This document shows, in pieces, positions 27,692-40,900 of a DNA stretch of 64,000 nt. The notes beneath the pieces were generated by a model that was not told the origin of the DNA, ran no database searches, and worked only from the letters and a program-made list of their open reading frames with translations. Made by a program: the position numbers and the translations under genes. Every line of letters begins with the position of its first letter. Positions within the stretch are counted from its first letter, which is position 1. The DNA comes from Pyrocephalus nanus. Its lineage: Eukaryota > Chordata > Aves > Passeriformes > Tyrannidae. The stretch is taken from NCBI GenBank assembly GCA_038380795.1, contig CM076281.1:1116001-1180000 (forward strand). Direction: 5' to 3'.

Positions 27692-29970
27692 TGGGAGGGG
27701 CTTTGTTCCACATCTCAGTGGGATGCTCTGGGTCCCAGCCCTGGCTGCTGCCTACCAGCACCTGTGTGTTGGTGTGTGCCTGCAGCCATCAGCCACTCCA
27801 GAAGCTGTCCAGGACCTGCATCACCACAGCCCCACATCTTAGACATGCAGAAAGCCCGAGATTCCGAGTGATTGAATCCCCCAAGCTGTAATTGCTGGTA
27901 TTGAGTGTAATACTATATGTTTTTCAAAGTTATTTTCATATCAATTAACCCTCTTGCACGGCTCGGGATGGCAGCAGGGAGAGGAGGGAAGTGACAGCGT
28001 GTGATTTGGACTTCTTTAATCTCAAATCTAGACAGAATTAAGGGATGGAGTGCTGTGGGCAGGGTACAGGCATCACCCCATCCCGTGCCAGGGGTTCAGG
28101 CATGTCCCGAGGCCGGACGTGGATCGTGGCAGAGCTTTGGGGTTACTCAGGTTTTTGCAGTTGTTTCCCTGTGCCTGCAAGGAGGGTGCCCTGGGCAGGG
28201 CTGGGTGAGCATCCCTTTGTCTCTCTAACCAGCCCCTTTCAGGGGGTGCCCGCCATGCCCTCGAGTAGGACACCAAGAGGCTGCTGGGCACCCTCCCGTG
28301 GCACTGCAGACACGTGGAGACTGGTGTGCCCAGGGCTGGGGTTTGATCTGAATCCACAGAACTCTGGCTGAAAGTTCTGTGCCCCCCATCCCACCAAAAC
28401 CAGGAGCACAAGGGCTCTCCCGTCCTTCCCACCAGCTCCACTCTCGAGGAGGAAGGTGAGGGTCGAGCTTCGTGTCTGTGCCGTGTCCATCCAGCAGATT
28501 TCAGGGCATTAAAGTAATTGTCCAGGTGGAAGCAGTTGGCATAATGGTTGTGTTGATTGGAAGAGACAGCAGTGATGCTGTTAGTGAGATATTGGCTGTG
28601 CCTCGGCAAAGGAGGAGGCTTTTCTGAGGAGAAAAAATAGCCTTTTGTGTTTTGTCCAGCTGCCAAAACCTCCGTTCTGGAGCTGATCTCTGAAGTTATA
28701 ATTGACATTTTTATAGATGAGATATAAATATAATTAAGTAGCTGCAATTATTTGTTTATTGCCATCTCCCTCAAGCCAGGCGAGGTCATGTGCATTTAAA
28801 AAATACATCCCCAGGCAGTTTTGAGTAAAGAGTAGTTAAAATATATAGAAATAATTGCCTAATTTGGTCGTTTTGAGCGTCGCTTTCCTTGGCAGCAGCC
28901 TGGTGATAGCACCAAAGATTGTTAGAAGAGCTCAGAGGGAGCCTTCCCTCTGCTCACAGAGTTGTGCTTTTAGGAGGATGGGGCTAAGGGAGAGCTGCTC
29001 CAGCAGGTTTGACCCGTAGATTTTGGGAAAGCATCGGCAGACACAGTGATGATATTTTCTTTAGAGCATAAAGTGCTTTAAGGGCTTTGGATGGAAAATG
29101 TGACATAAGCTATAAATGGAGGCAGTGTTATTGTTATTGCTTTCCGAGATGAGACGGGCTTTTATTCCCCTGTCAGCTGTATCACTTCATAAATGGGACT
29201 CCAGAGAGTGCGGTTGTTTTGCGGGAAGCGCTGGCTCCAACACCGTTCCCTCACCGTGAAATTCCTCCCAGGGACCTGGGCTTGGCAGCGAGGAGAGATT
29301 TAACCCTTGGTGACAGAGCCGAGGAGTGCTGATTTTCTCCAGAGTACTGGGGGGAGCAGTAGCTGCACAAAAGAGGTTTAGAGCGATTTTTTAAAAACAA
29401 ATATTTGCTCCTAAACTTCATGCGAGGGCTGCAGAGATTCATTAGTTAATATTATTTACCATTTACAGACCTATCAGTGAACACCATCAGTCACACCTGT
29501 CTGTTTGGATTGCAGCGATGACATGTGCCACATTAATATTTTATATGTGTGTGTTTTTAATATTACATCCCTGCTTATAAATATTCATGTCTTAAACACA
29601 TTAATGGTGCAGCGCTGCAGAGAAACATTGACATCTCTGCTCCGTGTCACCAGTTCTCCTCCATCCTGATGGAACCAAGGGGAGGGTTGGGATCACTGTG
29701 GCTGATGAGCTGGAGCATGGGAAGAGCTGCTTTTGGGGCTGGGTGGCCACTTCCCAGCAGTTTCCCATTTGGCACCAGTTTTTCCCCCTTGGGCTGTCTC
29801 CAGGCGATGGGGACGGGGTGACAGCCGTTCCGGGGTGAGGCTTTCCCAGGGTGCCATTCCCATGGCTCTCCCTGCTCCCTGCTGCTCCCTGCCCCGGTGG
29901 TAATAAACACAAAACAGAAAGGAAAAGCTGCCAATTCTTGGATCCATCTCCCTTGTCCTTTCATTTCCTG

Positions 29971-30008
29971 GCGGGCGCTGTCGCTGCCGCGCGGGGCACC
30001 TGACACGG
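29971..30008. other. Small intronic CpG cluster
   Basis: About six CpG in 30 bases (gcgggcgctgtcgctgccgc then gcgg) in an otherwise CpG-poor intron. Too short to count as a CpG island by usual criteria. Confidence 0.45.
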
Positions 30009-33000
30009 AGTGTAAAAATAAGCTGGCCAGGCCGGTGTGAGCCCCCTGTCCCAGCGGATTCCGGGCTGGAATAGCAAATCAGGCTCCTGGCCACGCTTTT
30101 GCAGGCGATTATGGAACGTCTCGGGTGGTTACAGTCATTCTGCCCCCGGCCTCACGCTGGATAATGCCACCTGAGGCTTGGAATAATTGCCCGGCTCTGT
30201 ACTGTCTGTCAGACCTTATTGCTTAATTTTATACCCCTAATGAAAATTGCATCCAGAGCGGGAGATGGAGGGAGCAGCTGCCCTGGATGGGATGCACCCA
30301 AGGAAGAGATGTCTGTGAATGCTTTCTCTGAGGAAGGGGAGAGGCTCAGCTTGCAGCAGCACTCAGGAGAGGGCTTGGCATTTTTGCTTTCCTGTTTTAC
30401 AAACAAATTCAATAATAATACTAATTAGGGGAAAAAAAATTCCTCCAACCTCCAGTAAAGGCTGCAAACACAGCAGAGCAATTAGTTTGGAATCTCTGGT
30501 TACACAGACTTTACATGAAATATCAACTTAAAAGTACATTGCAAAGGACAGTCTGTTTGTAAACTCATTTGTATCTTGTCTTCATCGCCAACAGGTGTAA
30601 AGAAATCACTTAATTCCCTGTGTCCAGAGGGAGAGCCCTGAACAGCCAGACCTTTCTGCCCTGGATTTATCCAGCCTCCCTTCAATTAGCCCTGGTACAG
30701 GTTGTAACAAGAGGAGATGTTGACTGTAGGGCTCAGTCCTGGGCATTTTCTGTGGCACCTGTACACAGGGGGTATTAAATAGCTTTTCAAATACTGGTTG
30801 AGCATTCTGGGGCACAGCAAAGGATGATTTTGCAGATCACAGATATATCCTGTGCCTTGGGTGGGAAAGCAGAGACACAGAGATGGAAGAGGGCAGTGCT
30901 GGTCTCACAGGTGTCTGTGTGGCATCCAGGGCAGGACCATGAGCAGGAATGGGGCATTTCCTTCCTGTGGAACTGCAGTTAATGGTCTCTGTCTTAAAAA
31001 GAAAAATCTTCCCATTCACTTAGTCCTGAAGAGCATCAATAACAATGCAATTAAACCACAGCCGTACTGGAGAGGGCAGAGGAGATCAGCAGAGCCACTC
31101 TGATCACTGCCAGGTTCTTTGGGAAGCATAAAGGGAGAGTGTGCAAATATTTAAGGATGTTTTTTAATCGATGATCATAGTTCTGTTACACTTGCAGAAG
31201 TGGAGGGGGGGTGTGAGCTCTGCTGGGATGAGCTCGTATTGGAGACACCACGTCTGCCTGAGGAGAGTGAGGTCATTTTAATACGAGCTCAGTTTGCCAT
31301 CTCACTGTCACTGCCGACAGCCAGCTTGAGTGACAGATAAATTAGCACAAATCCTGATGATCTCTGAACAGAAAGAAGCCCTAAAAGCCGTGAATAAGTT
31401 CTTGCTTATGAATCTACTTAGCTGATGAAACCAAACCCAGTGCTTCCCCAATGCAGGGGTGAAGTGATTAGCAGGGAGTGCTCCACGTCCTGTGGGACTG
31501 TTTGGAAATGTTAATTGAGGAGAGGCAGAAACGGGAGGAGAACAAAATGCAACATTTCCATAGCCAGGCAGTCTGCATACAACAGGCAGAATTAAAATCA
31601 GCGTGGTGACCTTGAGAAAACAGGCAGCTCCTCGCAGGCAGCCCAAAAATGTGATAGGAAAACAGAGAAACGCTGTCGCTTTCCCTCCCTGGTGTTGGTT
31701 CCTTCTCCCGGTGGATCGCTGGGAGCAGGCTGGGCGAGTCCTCTCCAACATGCACGAGGGAGCTTTTGTTTTTCATAGATCTGTGCTCTCTCTTGGTTGG
31801 GCTTGATAATAAAGCTTTTGGAGCACTTCTAGTGAAGGTGAGGAGGATGTTGCACAAAAGGGGCTGGTTTGTCACCCTGGAGTGAGTCTCCTCATCAGCT
31901 GCCACCTCGTGGGGCTGCTGAACCCCTTAATTGTACAAGGTCATTGCCATGTGTAAAACCTCCTGGTTTAAACAGATAACACATCCCCTGTCCCCAAAAT
32001 CTTGAGATTCAGCAGAAATGTAGGTTACACAAATAATGCTGGTAACGGAGCTTTTACCCCTGAGCCTCCCTTGGCTCTGCCCGTCCTCACATCCCTGCCC
32101 GGGATCTGGGTTCTGGGCATTTGTTTGGAAGTGTTGGTAGCTGGGGTGGGGATGCTGATCCGAGCTGTAGGTGCCCCTGTGCTGGTGCATGAACACGTGC
32201 TCGAGTGTGTGTCTGACCCAGCCCCGCTCTGGGGAGCAGGAATTGCTCCCAGGGCCCTTTTTGTGAGGCAGAATCTCTGGAGCGACTGTTGCTGGAGGAG
32301 GGCTTGTCAGGGGGGTGGAAATGAAAGATTTCTTTAATTAGTTTGATTAATATGCCCTGGTAAGGCGTGATTTTGCTTATTCTGTATGTTTTTGGTATAT
32401 ATAAGCTGAAGTAAGAACATCTGGCACTTTTTTTGCCAGATCCGATAGAATAAGTTGAAAAACAGCTTCTTTCAGAAAACTGCAGGTCGGCACATTTGGG
32501 CTGTGGGTTTTATCTTTTTAATTTATTGAGTGTTTTCTGGACCAGAAAGGTACCTTCAAGTAGAGTAATAATTCACAGATTGTTCCCCGTTTTGAAACAC
32601 CTTGCAGTACTAATGGCTTCTTGAATTGTCCGCAATTCCTGGGAGCAGGAGTGAACAAATCAGTACCTTTAACCCTCCTGAGCCTTCCTGTGAGTGATTC
32701 CAAACACCCTCTCAGTTGTGTAGGGAATGGAGCCCTTTACTGTCCCAGTGAATCCCAGGTCAGATGTGAGGATGGATCCAGGTCTGGTCCGTGCCTCGCC
32801 CTTTGAGCACAGAGCCACCCCTCCGTGTTTGCTCCCAGTGGGACCATTGCTGGCCCCAGTGTAAGTAACTGGGGAGTTGTGAGGTTGAGTTCAGCCTCAG
32901 CAGTGCCCTGCTGATGGGAGTCTCCCTGCTTTCCCATCTCAGCAGTCACACGTGAACACACGTGTTCAACAGCGCACTGGAAACGAGGGCAGGATCCGTA

Positions 33001-33672
33001 GGGAGAAGCTTGGCAGGAGAATACGCTGAGTTGTGGCAACAAATACTCCCTGGTGAGCTCACAGGAAGCTCAGATGAGCTAAAATCACTGTAAGGTGTTG
33101 GAGGGGGCTTGGGTGTTGCCATTTCTGTTCTTTTGAGCTGGATTCCCTCTGGCTCCCGCTCTGCTCTCGGTGCCAGCCCATCCCAGGAGTGGAGTGCTTG
33201 CTTCCCTCAGGAGCAGGGGGACTTGCAGAAGTGTGGGACTTGTTTCCTTGCAGATAAGCAGCCTATTCCCCAGCTCCCAAAGATATCCCACAGGTTTTCT
33301 CTTGCCTGTTTGGCTTCGTTCTGCTCCGTCCCTGGCAGGGTGGGAGCTCAGAGCACTGGCTCCGTACCCAGCCCCGTGTTTCGGGAGGGTTTGGGAGCAG
33401 CAGGAGGGTGCTGGGAGGTGGAGATGGGCTGCAAACCTGCCTGGCTGCCCAGGGAAGGAGCAGCTGCAGAGGGAAGATGGGAGCAGCTGTGGGTATGAAA
33501 TTAGTCATTCTATGAAGAAATGGATTTGATAAATAATAAAACAGTGGTATTAACAACAGATGCTTTCCAGGTCAGATGACTTTGATAAAAGCACCCAACA
33601 GCCGTGGGTAATGGTATGAAAAATATGTATCTATATTTATGGATCTATTTATATGAAAAGGCATATAAATAA

Positions 33673-33688
33673 GTGTGTGTGTGTGTGT
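33673..33688. repeat. GT dinucleotide microsatellite
   Basis: Eight GT units followed by tatata and a further gtgtgtac stretch. Confidence 0.92.
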
Positions 33689-34090
33689 ATATAGCTCTGT
33701 GTGTACATGTTCACTGTAAGTGTACCTGACATTTTATTTCTGGTTTAAAATGACAGTGGAAGTGTCACTGCTCCCATTCTTCACAGGCTTTGAGACTTGT
33801 CAAGAAAACCTGAAATTTGATCAATTCCCCCGAAGCTGGCACTCCCTCCCTTCCCCTCCTTGGTGTGGGCTCCATTTGTTTTTATATTCATACCTTTTCA
33901 TTTTGATAACTGTTTTGATTTGGAAAATACTACGCCTTATGCAGTGTTTCCTTTATGATGATGTAGTGTGCTCTTCTTATCTCTCACCTTAAATCTTTGA
34001 TAAGAGCATTTTAAAAAATGAAATTGCTACCTGGCACCATTGCACGCTCCTGGCTGCCTGCCAGCGGGGATGGAGCTGCGGGGGGAGACA

Positions 34091-34110
34091 GGAGAGGAGA
34101 GGAGAGGGGC
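34091..34110. repeat. GGAGA pentamer tract
   Basis: Three to four copies of ggaga in a purine-rich stretch. Confidence 0.85.
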
Positions 34111-34723
34111 TTTGGAGAGCCCTCCCGAGGAGTGCAGGAGCTGGGCTGGGTGGGGGAGGCTGAGGAAGGGCAGGAAGCAACACCAGGAGCAGCCTCTGCC
34201 CTCCACAGCTGGGTCTTCTCCTCACTCAGGGACAGCCTTTGAGTCAGTAGGGACCCCCCAGCCCTGTCACCCCATTGTGACGTGGGGAACACCACACTTT
34301 GCAGGGGTGGGGGTGTTAACAGGGTTTGGTACCATCCCCATTCCAGTCCAGTGGTCACTGAACGTTTCCCTGTCTTACTTCCCTGCTAAATTCCTTCTTA
34401 ATCCAGTGTCAGTCCTCGCTGCCATGCGGGAGGGAGCCCATCAGGGGGAGGCTGGAGGGTGTCTCAGGGCTTTGTTTTCCCCTTGAAGCTGTCACAGTGA
34501 ACCTCGGGATTGTGATGTTTTTGTAGTCTGGCTTGAGTTTCCAGCACGTCCAAGTAATTGAAATGTTTTTGGCTAACTGTTGGTTGTGCTGCAGAATGTG
34601 ATTTATCGGGGGAGGCATCAGCAGTGGGAATATCAGTAAATAGAACTGTCTGCCACGGCAGGCCGTTTTTATTTTAATGTAGTAGGTGTAATGAACTCTG
34701 GTTGGTATAATTCATGGTACTGG

Positions 34724-34812
34724 CCGAGCGCATCCGTTTCCCCTCGGTAATGACGCTCGTTAGCGCTCCGTCCTTCGTTAGCGGCGTTCCTGCGGCTGCG
34801 CCCCCACGTGCA
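34724..34812. other. Small intronic CpG cluster
   Basis: By hand count about 14 CpG dinucleotides fall in 89 bases, with TTAGCG occurring twice (cgttagcgctccg and cgttagcggcg). Surrounding intron is strongly CpG-poor, as usual for methylated vertebrate DNA. Retained CpG suggests an unmethylated or recently arisen element; an enhancer or minor promoter is possible but not shown. Confidence 0.6.
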
Positions 34813-34898
34813 AGGGCTTGGCCAAGAAATCCTTGCCTTTCATGTTCAATACTGTTAGCAATAAACGTAGCCAGAAACTTCCCCAAGTAGTTCATGCA

Positions 34899-34930
34899 AT
34901 ATTTATTATTATTGTTGTTATTATTATTGA
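34899..34930. repeat. Imperfect ATT/GTT microsatellite
   Basis: Runs of tta/ttg triplets (tattattattgttgttatta) just after a CpG-rich stretch. Interrupted, hence probably older than the one at 50717. Confidence 0.9.
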
Positions 34931-35199
34931 CTGTCCCAGGTGTTGGGGATGTGTTATCAGCCGTTACTGCCAGGACACCTCTCTGGGAGTTTGTGGTGTC
35001 GGGCTCAGAGCCGAGAGCAGCCCCCAAATCTGCTGTCAAGTGATTTAAGAGCATTTGTGTCCAGCCTAACCCAATCTATCTCACCTCGCTGAGAGAGGGA
35101 GGAAAAAAAATAATCCTGCATCAAAATTACTGCTTTTGGAGCTGTCTTGTCTCTTTTGAGTAGGAACTGGAGACAACGAGACAAGCTTCAATGGAAGGG

Positions 35200-35760
35200 A
35201 ATAAAGAAACGTTACTTTGTGAACACAATCTTCTGGTACCAGTCACTTCTCAACAGCCATTCAATCAAAATGCTAATGGCAAAGGCAACAAGGGAGCGAG
35301 GTTATTGTAATCCTAATTGATAGGCTGCAGGGATGGGGTTTGATAAGTGCTGTTGAAGAGATGTTTTTGAAATATGATTCCCTTTAATTACAATGATACT
35401 AATAAAAAATGAACAATTGATTTAATGATAGTTTTCTGGGTAATGGCTTGAAGATTTTTGTTCGAGTTATTTTGGAAGTTGTTGGTTTGTTTTTTTTTTT
35501 AAATGAGAAATTATGAAAATCACCTTAAAAATAAAGCCATAGTGGCAGGTAGTGACTTTATCTCGACTTGCGTGGCTACTTTGCATCAGAATTAATACTG
35601 TCACATCTGAAGCTCTTGAATAAGAAATCCAGTCATTTATTTATACAATAGACTTTGCTGAAAGCCTGCAGTTGAAGCCACGTTGCATGTAGGAATGCAT
35701 TTAATATCTAAATGCTTATAATAATTAGGATCAATTATGCCAGCAAGGATTTGAAACTAC
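35200..35760. other. AT-rich unique block, candidate conserved non-coding element
   Basis: About 560 bases of AT-rich, low-CpG, non-repetitive sequence with many TAATTA/TAATGA-type homeodomain cores and no frame of coding character. Such blocks in introns of developmental RNA-binding protein genes are often conserved enhancers; without an alignment this is inference. Confidence 0.35.
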
Positions 35761-37499
35761 ATTTTGAGGGAGGGGCAGAAGGGGCTAAGGGGTATTCACA
35801 GGGGTTTTGCAGTGTGTCTGGAACACCAGGTTGGATCATATTACTGGAGATTATTGACATTCAGTAACAGGAAGCTCCAAACTGAGCCTCCCTTTCACAG
35901 TGCAGAGGCATTTTCTGTGTCCCCTGATGGGTGGGAGAGTTTGTGCCGATGCTCCGTGTTCCTGTGTTCCGTGGGGCTGCATCAGCACAGAGCATCCTGC
36001 CTCTGGAAATGGGAATACAAAGAGGAAGGGGGGGATCTGTCACTAACAGGCAGCCTCTGTCTCAGCTAATTTTTGATGAAGTAATTGATAGCAAAGCAAA
36101 TAATTATTTTTTGGGGTTGGCAGGCTGTTTTGCTGTTGTTGGCGGAGGGGGGGGTGGCTCCTGGGGCAGGGAGGATGCTCTCTTCTGCCTTTCAATTTGT
36201 CAAGCTCTCTCTCAAAGATCTGCCAGAGAAGAAAGGGTAATTAATAGGCTTGAAGTCATTTCCGATGTGTCAGTATTTCTGCCTTGCTTCCAAGTGATAA
36301 TGTTCGCTGGCTCGAGGCCTCCGGGGAGCCTTCCATCTTATTAACTTGTCTAGGAGAAACACTGAGTGGGGACAGGTTGGGCCAGTGGGTGACATGAAAT
36401 AAGGATTTGTGCTGTAGCGAGCTGTAAACACGGGGGCCAGCTGAGGAAAAAGTGGAAAGGAAAAAAAAAAGAAAGAAAAATATATTAAAAAGGCCACTGG
36501 TCACAAGTGAGGGTGATGGGGGGGACGTGCTTTATTTAGGGCAGCCTGTACTCAGCTCGTGGATCTGGGACTGATGTTGTGCTGTGTCAGCCACGGCCAA
36601 CTTTGGTTCTGTCTGGGTCCCTCTGACCACAGTGCAGGTCCCCCCTGGCCCAGCGTGTGCCTTCTGCCTTGGCAAAATAGTTTTGGTTTTCTGACCCAAC
36701 TTCCCACTGCAGCTTCAAGGTCTTGCTCCTGAAAGGGATGTGTGGGAGAAGAGAGGGTTCTCTTCCCTGTGTGTATGGGATCCCTGCACCTGGAATCACA
36801 GGCCTGTGTCAACACAGGATCTGGTATAATTGCCTTCCCCCCCCTAGTGCTGGTGAGATTCGTTAATTGCAATTAGAACTCTTAAAAATAGCCAGGATTT
36901 TTAAACTGGTTTCCCTCTCATCTTGCATGATGGAGGAAGGAGGTTGGGTGGGATCTCAGCTTTCCTGCTTGCCCAGTTCAGGGCCTGGCTCCTCGAGGTG
37001 TCTGTCCCTCGTCCAGGGGGGCTGTCTGTGCTTCAGGAGGGGTTCAGACCCCCGGGGCAGGGGCAGAGCTGTCAGTGGGGCACTGCCCCAGCGTGGTTCC
37101 TGCAGGACTGCCAGCCCTGAACTGGTTGTAGGTGGGCTCTGGTGCTTGGATGTGCTGGGTTCCTGCTTGCCTTTGGCATGAGGAAAAGCTGGAGGACAGC
37201 CTGGGAAAGAGGGAGAGAGGGACAAGCTGCTCCTGGGGAGCATTCCCTTTGTGATGTTTTGAAGGAGCAAACCTTGGCGTTTTGGGTCACTGGGAAGGAA
37301 CAGGATGTCTTTCACATATTGACAGCTTTTTATTTCTTCTCTTTTTCTTTCCTGATCTCACTCCTGTTTGTCAAGCTCACTTCTCATTTTCCAGAGATTA
37401 TGACTAAACACTCTGACAGCCTCTTGGCAAAGTGTGAGGTGGCCACAATGAAGGAAAAACAAGGAGCCACCTCAAAGCTCTTCAGTGATTAAGCCACTT

Positions 37500-37960
37500 A
37501 ACTGCAAATTCTTCTCTTGCACTGTGGAGTGTGTTTCTGCACAATAGCGCTCCCCTTGCAAGCACTTATTAGGGAGGCACTAGTATAATCTAATTAAAAT
37601 TTGGTTTAATATTCTGTGAAAATGAAAACTGAATCCTCCCTGCTTGAAAGAATGACCGTGCATGTATTAGTCCTCTACATTTTGTTGTTGTTGTTGGCTT
37701 ATTCAAATATTAACACTGCCTGCACGCTCAAAATGATGGTTTGTGTCCATTAACAGGGCTTAATTCTCAAATTTAATGATGAGTGATACACAGGAACTGG
37801 GTGGAAGCTGCTTGCTGGGTATTTTTTGTTATGTTTTTTTGATGCTAATGTTCCTTCCTGGAGGTAAATAAGAGGAGGGGATGCTGGGCAATAAATATTA
37901 TTACTGTGAAATTAAAATAAAGTCTCATTATTTGAGGATGGAATTTAGTGGCTGAAGGTT
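37500..37960. other. AT-rich unique block, candidate conserved non-coding element
   Basis: Unique AT-rich sequence with repeated AATTAAAA/TAATNATT words and no interspersed repeat. It contrasts with the GC-rich, T-and-G-poor DNA before 37300. Confidence 0.33.
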
Positions 37961-40900
37961 TACTCTTCATCAGCAGCTTCATTCTGATTTCTTCCAGCTA
38001 ATTACCTGCTGATTAGTTGAGGACAGGCATTGCTCACCTTGGCCTTGAGCATCAGGTTATCTCCTGGGCAGTGTGGTGGGGTGGATGAATTTGGTACACG
38101 TGAAGAAGGTACTGACCTTCAAAAAACAGGTAACAGCAACTTCCCTGCATTTTCTGGTCAGACATAATTCTTCTCTGGGGGAAAGATTTTTCTGGGAGGA
38201 AAAAAATACAGGCTTTGAAGCTGGAATTTATTTAAAAAAAAACCCACTCAAACCTTTCATTCTTTCACTGAATATGGGAAAATTACCAGAGTGCCAGAAA
38301 ACCTCTTAATATTATCTAAATGTTTTCCCCTCTTTCCCCACCTGTCTTTCTGAATGTGATTTGAAAGGTGGAAATATCTCTGTCCCTGATCTATTGAAGG
38401 TTCTCATCAGTGACCAGCAGAAAGGCTGCTCTGGCTTGTGTCTCGCTTGTGGGCAAAAGATAATTTTATATGAACTTATCTGAAGAGAGGGGGGTGGGAG
38501 GTGGGGCCGGCCACGGGAACGGATCACTGGAAACTTGCCTTGCACAGGGAGCAGAGATGGAAAGATGTGCCACTAAATGTGTCAGGAAAATGCCCTCAGA
38601 GCAGGCTGTGGGGCTTGTGAAGTTTTTTTTCTGGTGTCAGAGGCGCTTTCCCAACTGTGGCGGGGCAGGCAGAGCTGGTGTGACCCTTCACAGCCTCACT
38701 GGGCCTTGGCTCGTGGCACGAGGTGGGGTCTGGCTGGATGGTGGTGGCATCAGCTGGGGTGGATGAATGCTGAAATGATCAATCAGCAGCTGGTTTGATG
38801 GCAGTTCCTCTGTCACGCAGCCCATCGGAGAAGATGATTTTGCTGCTTGCCATGAGCTCGTGCAGCTGCAGGGGTGGCCACTGGACACCCTGGGGCAGGG
38901 GCTGCTTTATTTCTGAGTCCTGTGCTCTCTGGCAAAGGATAAATTGTGCATCCTAGGATGGGTGGATGGGTGGGTGGAGCGTGGTGTCAGGCAGGTGTCA
39001 GCCTCACCAGGCTGAGAGGACAGTGACATCACGAAGCAGATCAGAACATGAAGTCTTTAAAACCATATGTTGGATGTGTCATCTCACAGGAGCTCTGTGT
39101 TGCTGCTGAGAACGATCAGCAGTGATATCTGTGCTTCCTCACTCGGACAGTTCTCACAAGCCCCTAAACTTTGGGCTGGCTGAGAACCAGGGGTGCCACG
39201 CTGGTGATGTCTGGCTCAGGGCTGGGATAGCCTGTGTGGGGTTGGCAGTGGAGGAGTCTGGAGCTCTGGGTGATGCTCAGCACCTCTGGTCCAGGTGCTT
39301 TGGTAGTCCTGCCAGCCCATCCATGCTCCACAGCCAGCTAGCCAGTGTGGCCAGCAGGAGTAAATAAACACCAGAGAGCATCAGTGTGTTTCAGGAGAGG
39401 GATGCTCCACTTCACTTGGCATTTTAATCTCTCCCAGCACTAGGTTGGAATAAGGACTTTTTTAGTGCGTGGTGATTTATTTAGTTAAAAACCAAGGCAT
39501 TATTCGTAATTATGCAGTTTTATGAGGGTATCCATAGCAGTATTCTTGCCGTGGTTGGCTGGGGGAGCTGGCATAATATTTAAATAAGAGCCCTGGGGAC
39601 AGGACACGCTGGCATTCGGCGCAGGGCTCAGCTATTGAACTGGGGTATAATTACCTCTATTCAGCACCACCGCTCCGGTTATCAGCGGGCGTCAGGGGGA
39701 AGGCCAGTGCCTTAAAATGACATGGATTGTTAGAGAACATCAAACTTTTTTAATACAGTTAATGATCCTCAGCTATAAATAGCCTGTTCCCGGTGACTGG
39801 CAGGAAGGCTTTTGTGCTGTGCCGTGTGGAGCTGCACAGCTCTTGTAGTTTGTTGGGTTTTCTTTTCTCCCTCCATATGTACCATAGACCCTTTCACCCA
39901 AATGCTTTGCTAACAGGGTAAATAGATCCTTTCTGGGTCGGGAAGTGAAGGTCTGCCAAGCAAGAATTTGCCTGAGGTTGTGTGTGAGGTTCATGGATGA
40001 ACAAGGTGGGAGAACTGGCAGCAACATCCTCTGGTCATTTGACTCTCCTTCCCTACCATGGAGTGGGATGGGGACAGCTCTTCTGGGGCTCCCCCCTCTC
40101 TCATGCCCCTGGACAGTCTTCTAGGAACAACCAGCCCTGACACTGAGGGTAAGACAGGCAGCTTCTGTATATGCTGTGCCCCAAAAGTTTTCTTGTTCTC
40201 TCCCAGGTTAAATATGACTGTAGGTTTGTGGAGGACAGTTTGGAAACGAGGCTCTTTGAGCTCAGTGGCAACTGCAGCCCAAGAGCTGGAAACAGCAAGG
40301 ACTTGGTCCAAAGAAGCCCTTGTCCTGGCAGTGCCCTATTCTGACCCAGTAAATCCCTGAGCAAGTGTAAATCTGCTGAGGGGAATTGTCTGCGTGAAGC
40401 CTGGCCGGGGCATTTCTCTGTGCTCGAGCTGCATCACAAGCAGTTCTACTCCCTGGGAGTGCACAGATCCCTGTAGGTTGCTTTACCCTTTACAGAATGG
40501 GATTTGAACCAGCCAAGAAGGCTGAGAGTGGCACTTAAAAGCTGGGAGTGCCACAGACATGCTGAGCTGGTCAGTGGATGCAGTGTGTGAGTCTGGGACG
40601 GGGTGTCAGGCTCAGCTCTGCCGTGGGCTTCGAGTCCTCAGCACTGTTTGAGTATCCCAGCAAAATAATGCCAAAAAACACAAAAGACCCTGAACCAACT
40701 GCCAGACTTCCACTGCAGCGATGAAACAGCCGTTTCCCACTGCCCAGAGGTTGCAGGGAGATTCTGCCACAGCTTTGTTCTCCAGTGCCTGCAGGGACCG
40801 TAGGAAAGGTCATCGCGTAAACACAGCAAGTTCTTTGTCTGCTCTGAAAGCGGGGAGGCAAAGGGGATCCTCATGGAATGCCTCCCCCACTCCACCTTCC

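Noticed and set aside
28073..28747. 224-codon open frame on the - strand
   Set aside because: No domain or signal recognised; one end is AT-rich intron and the other GC-rich, giving an abrupt composition change inside the supposed protein.
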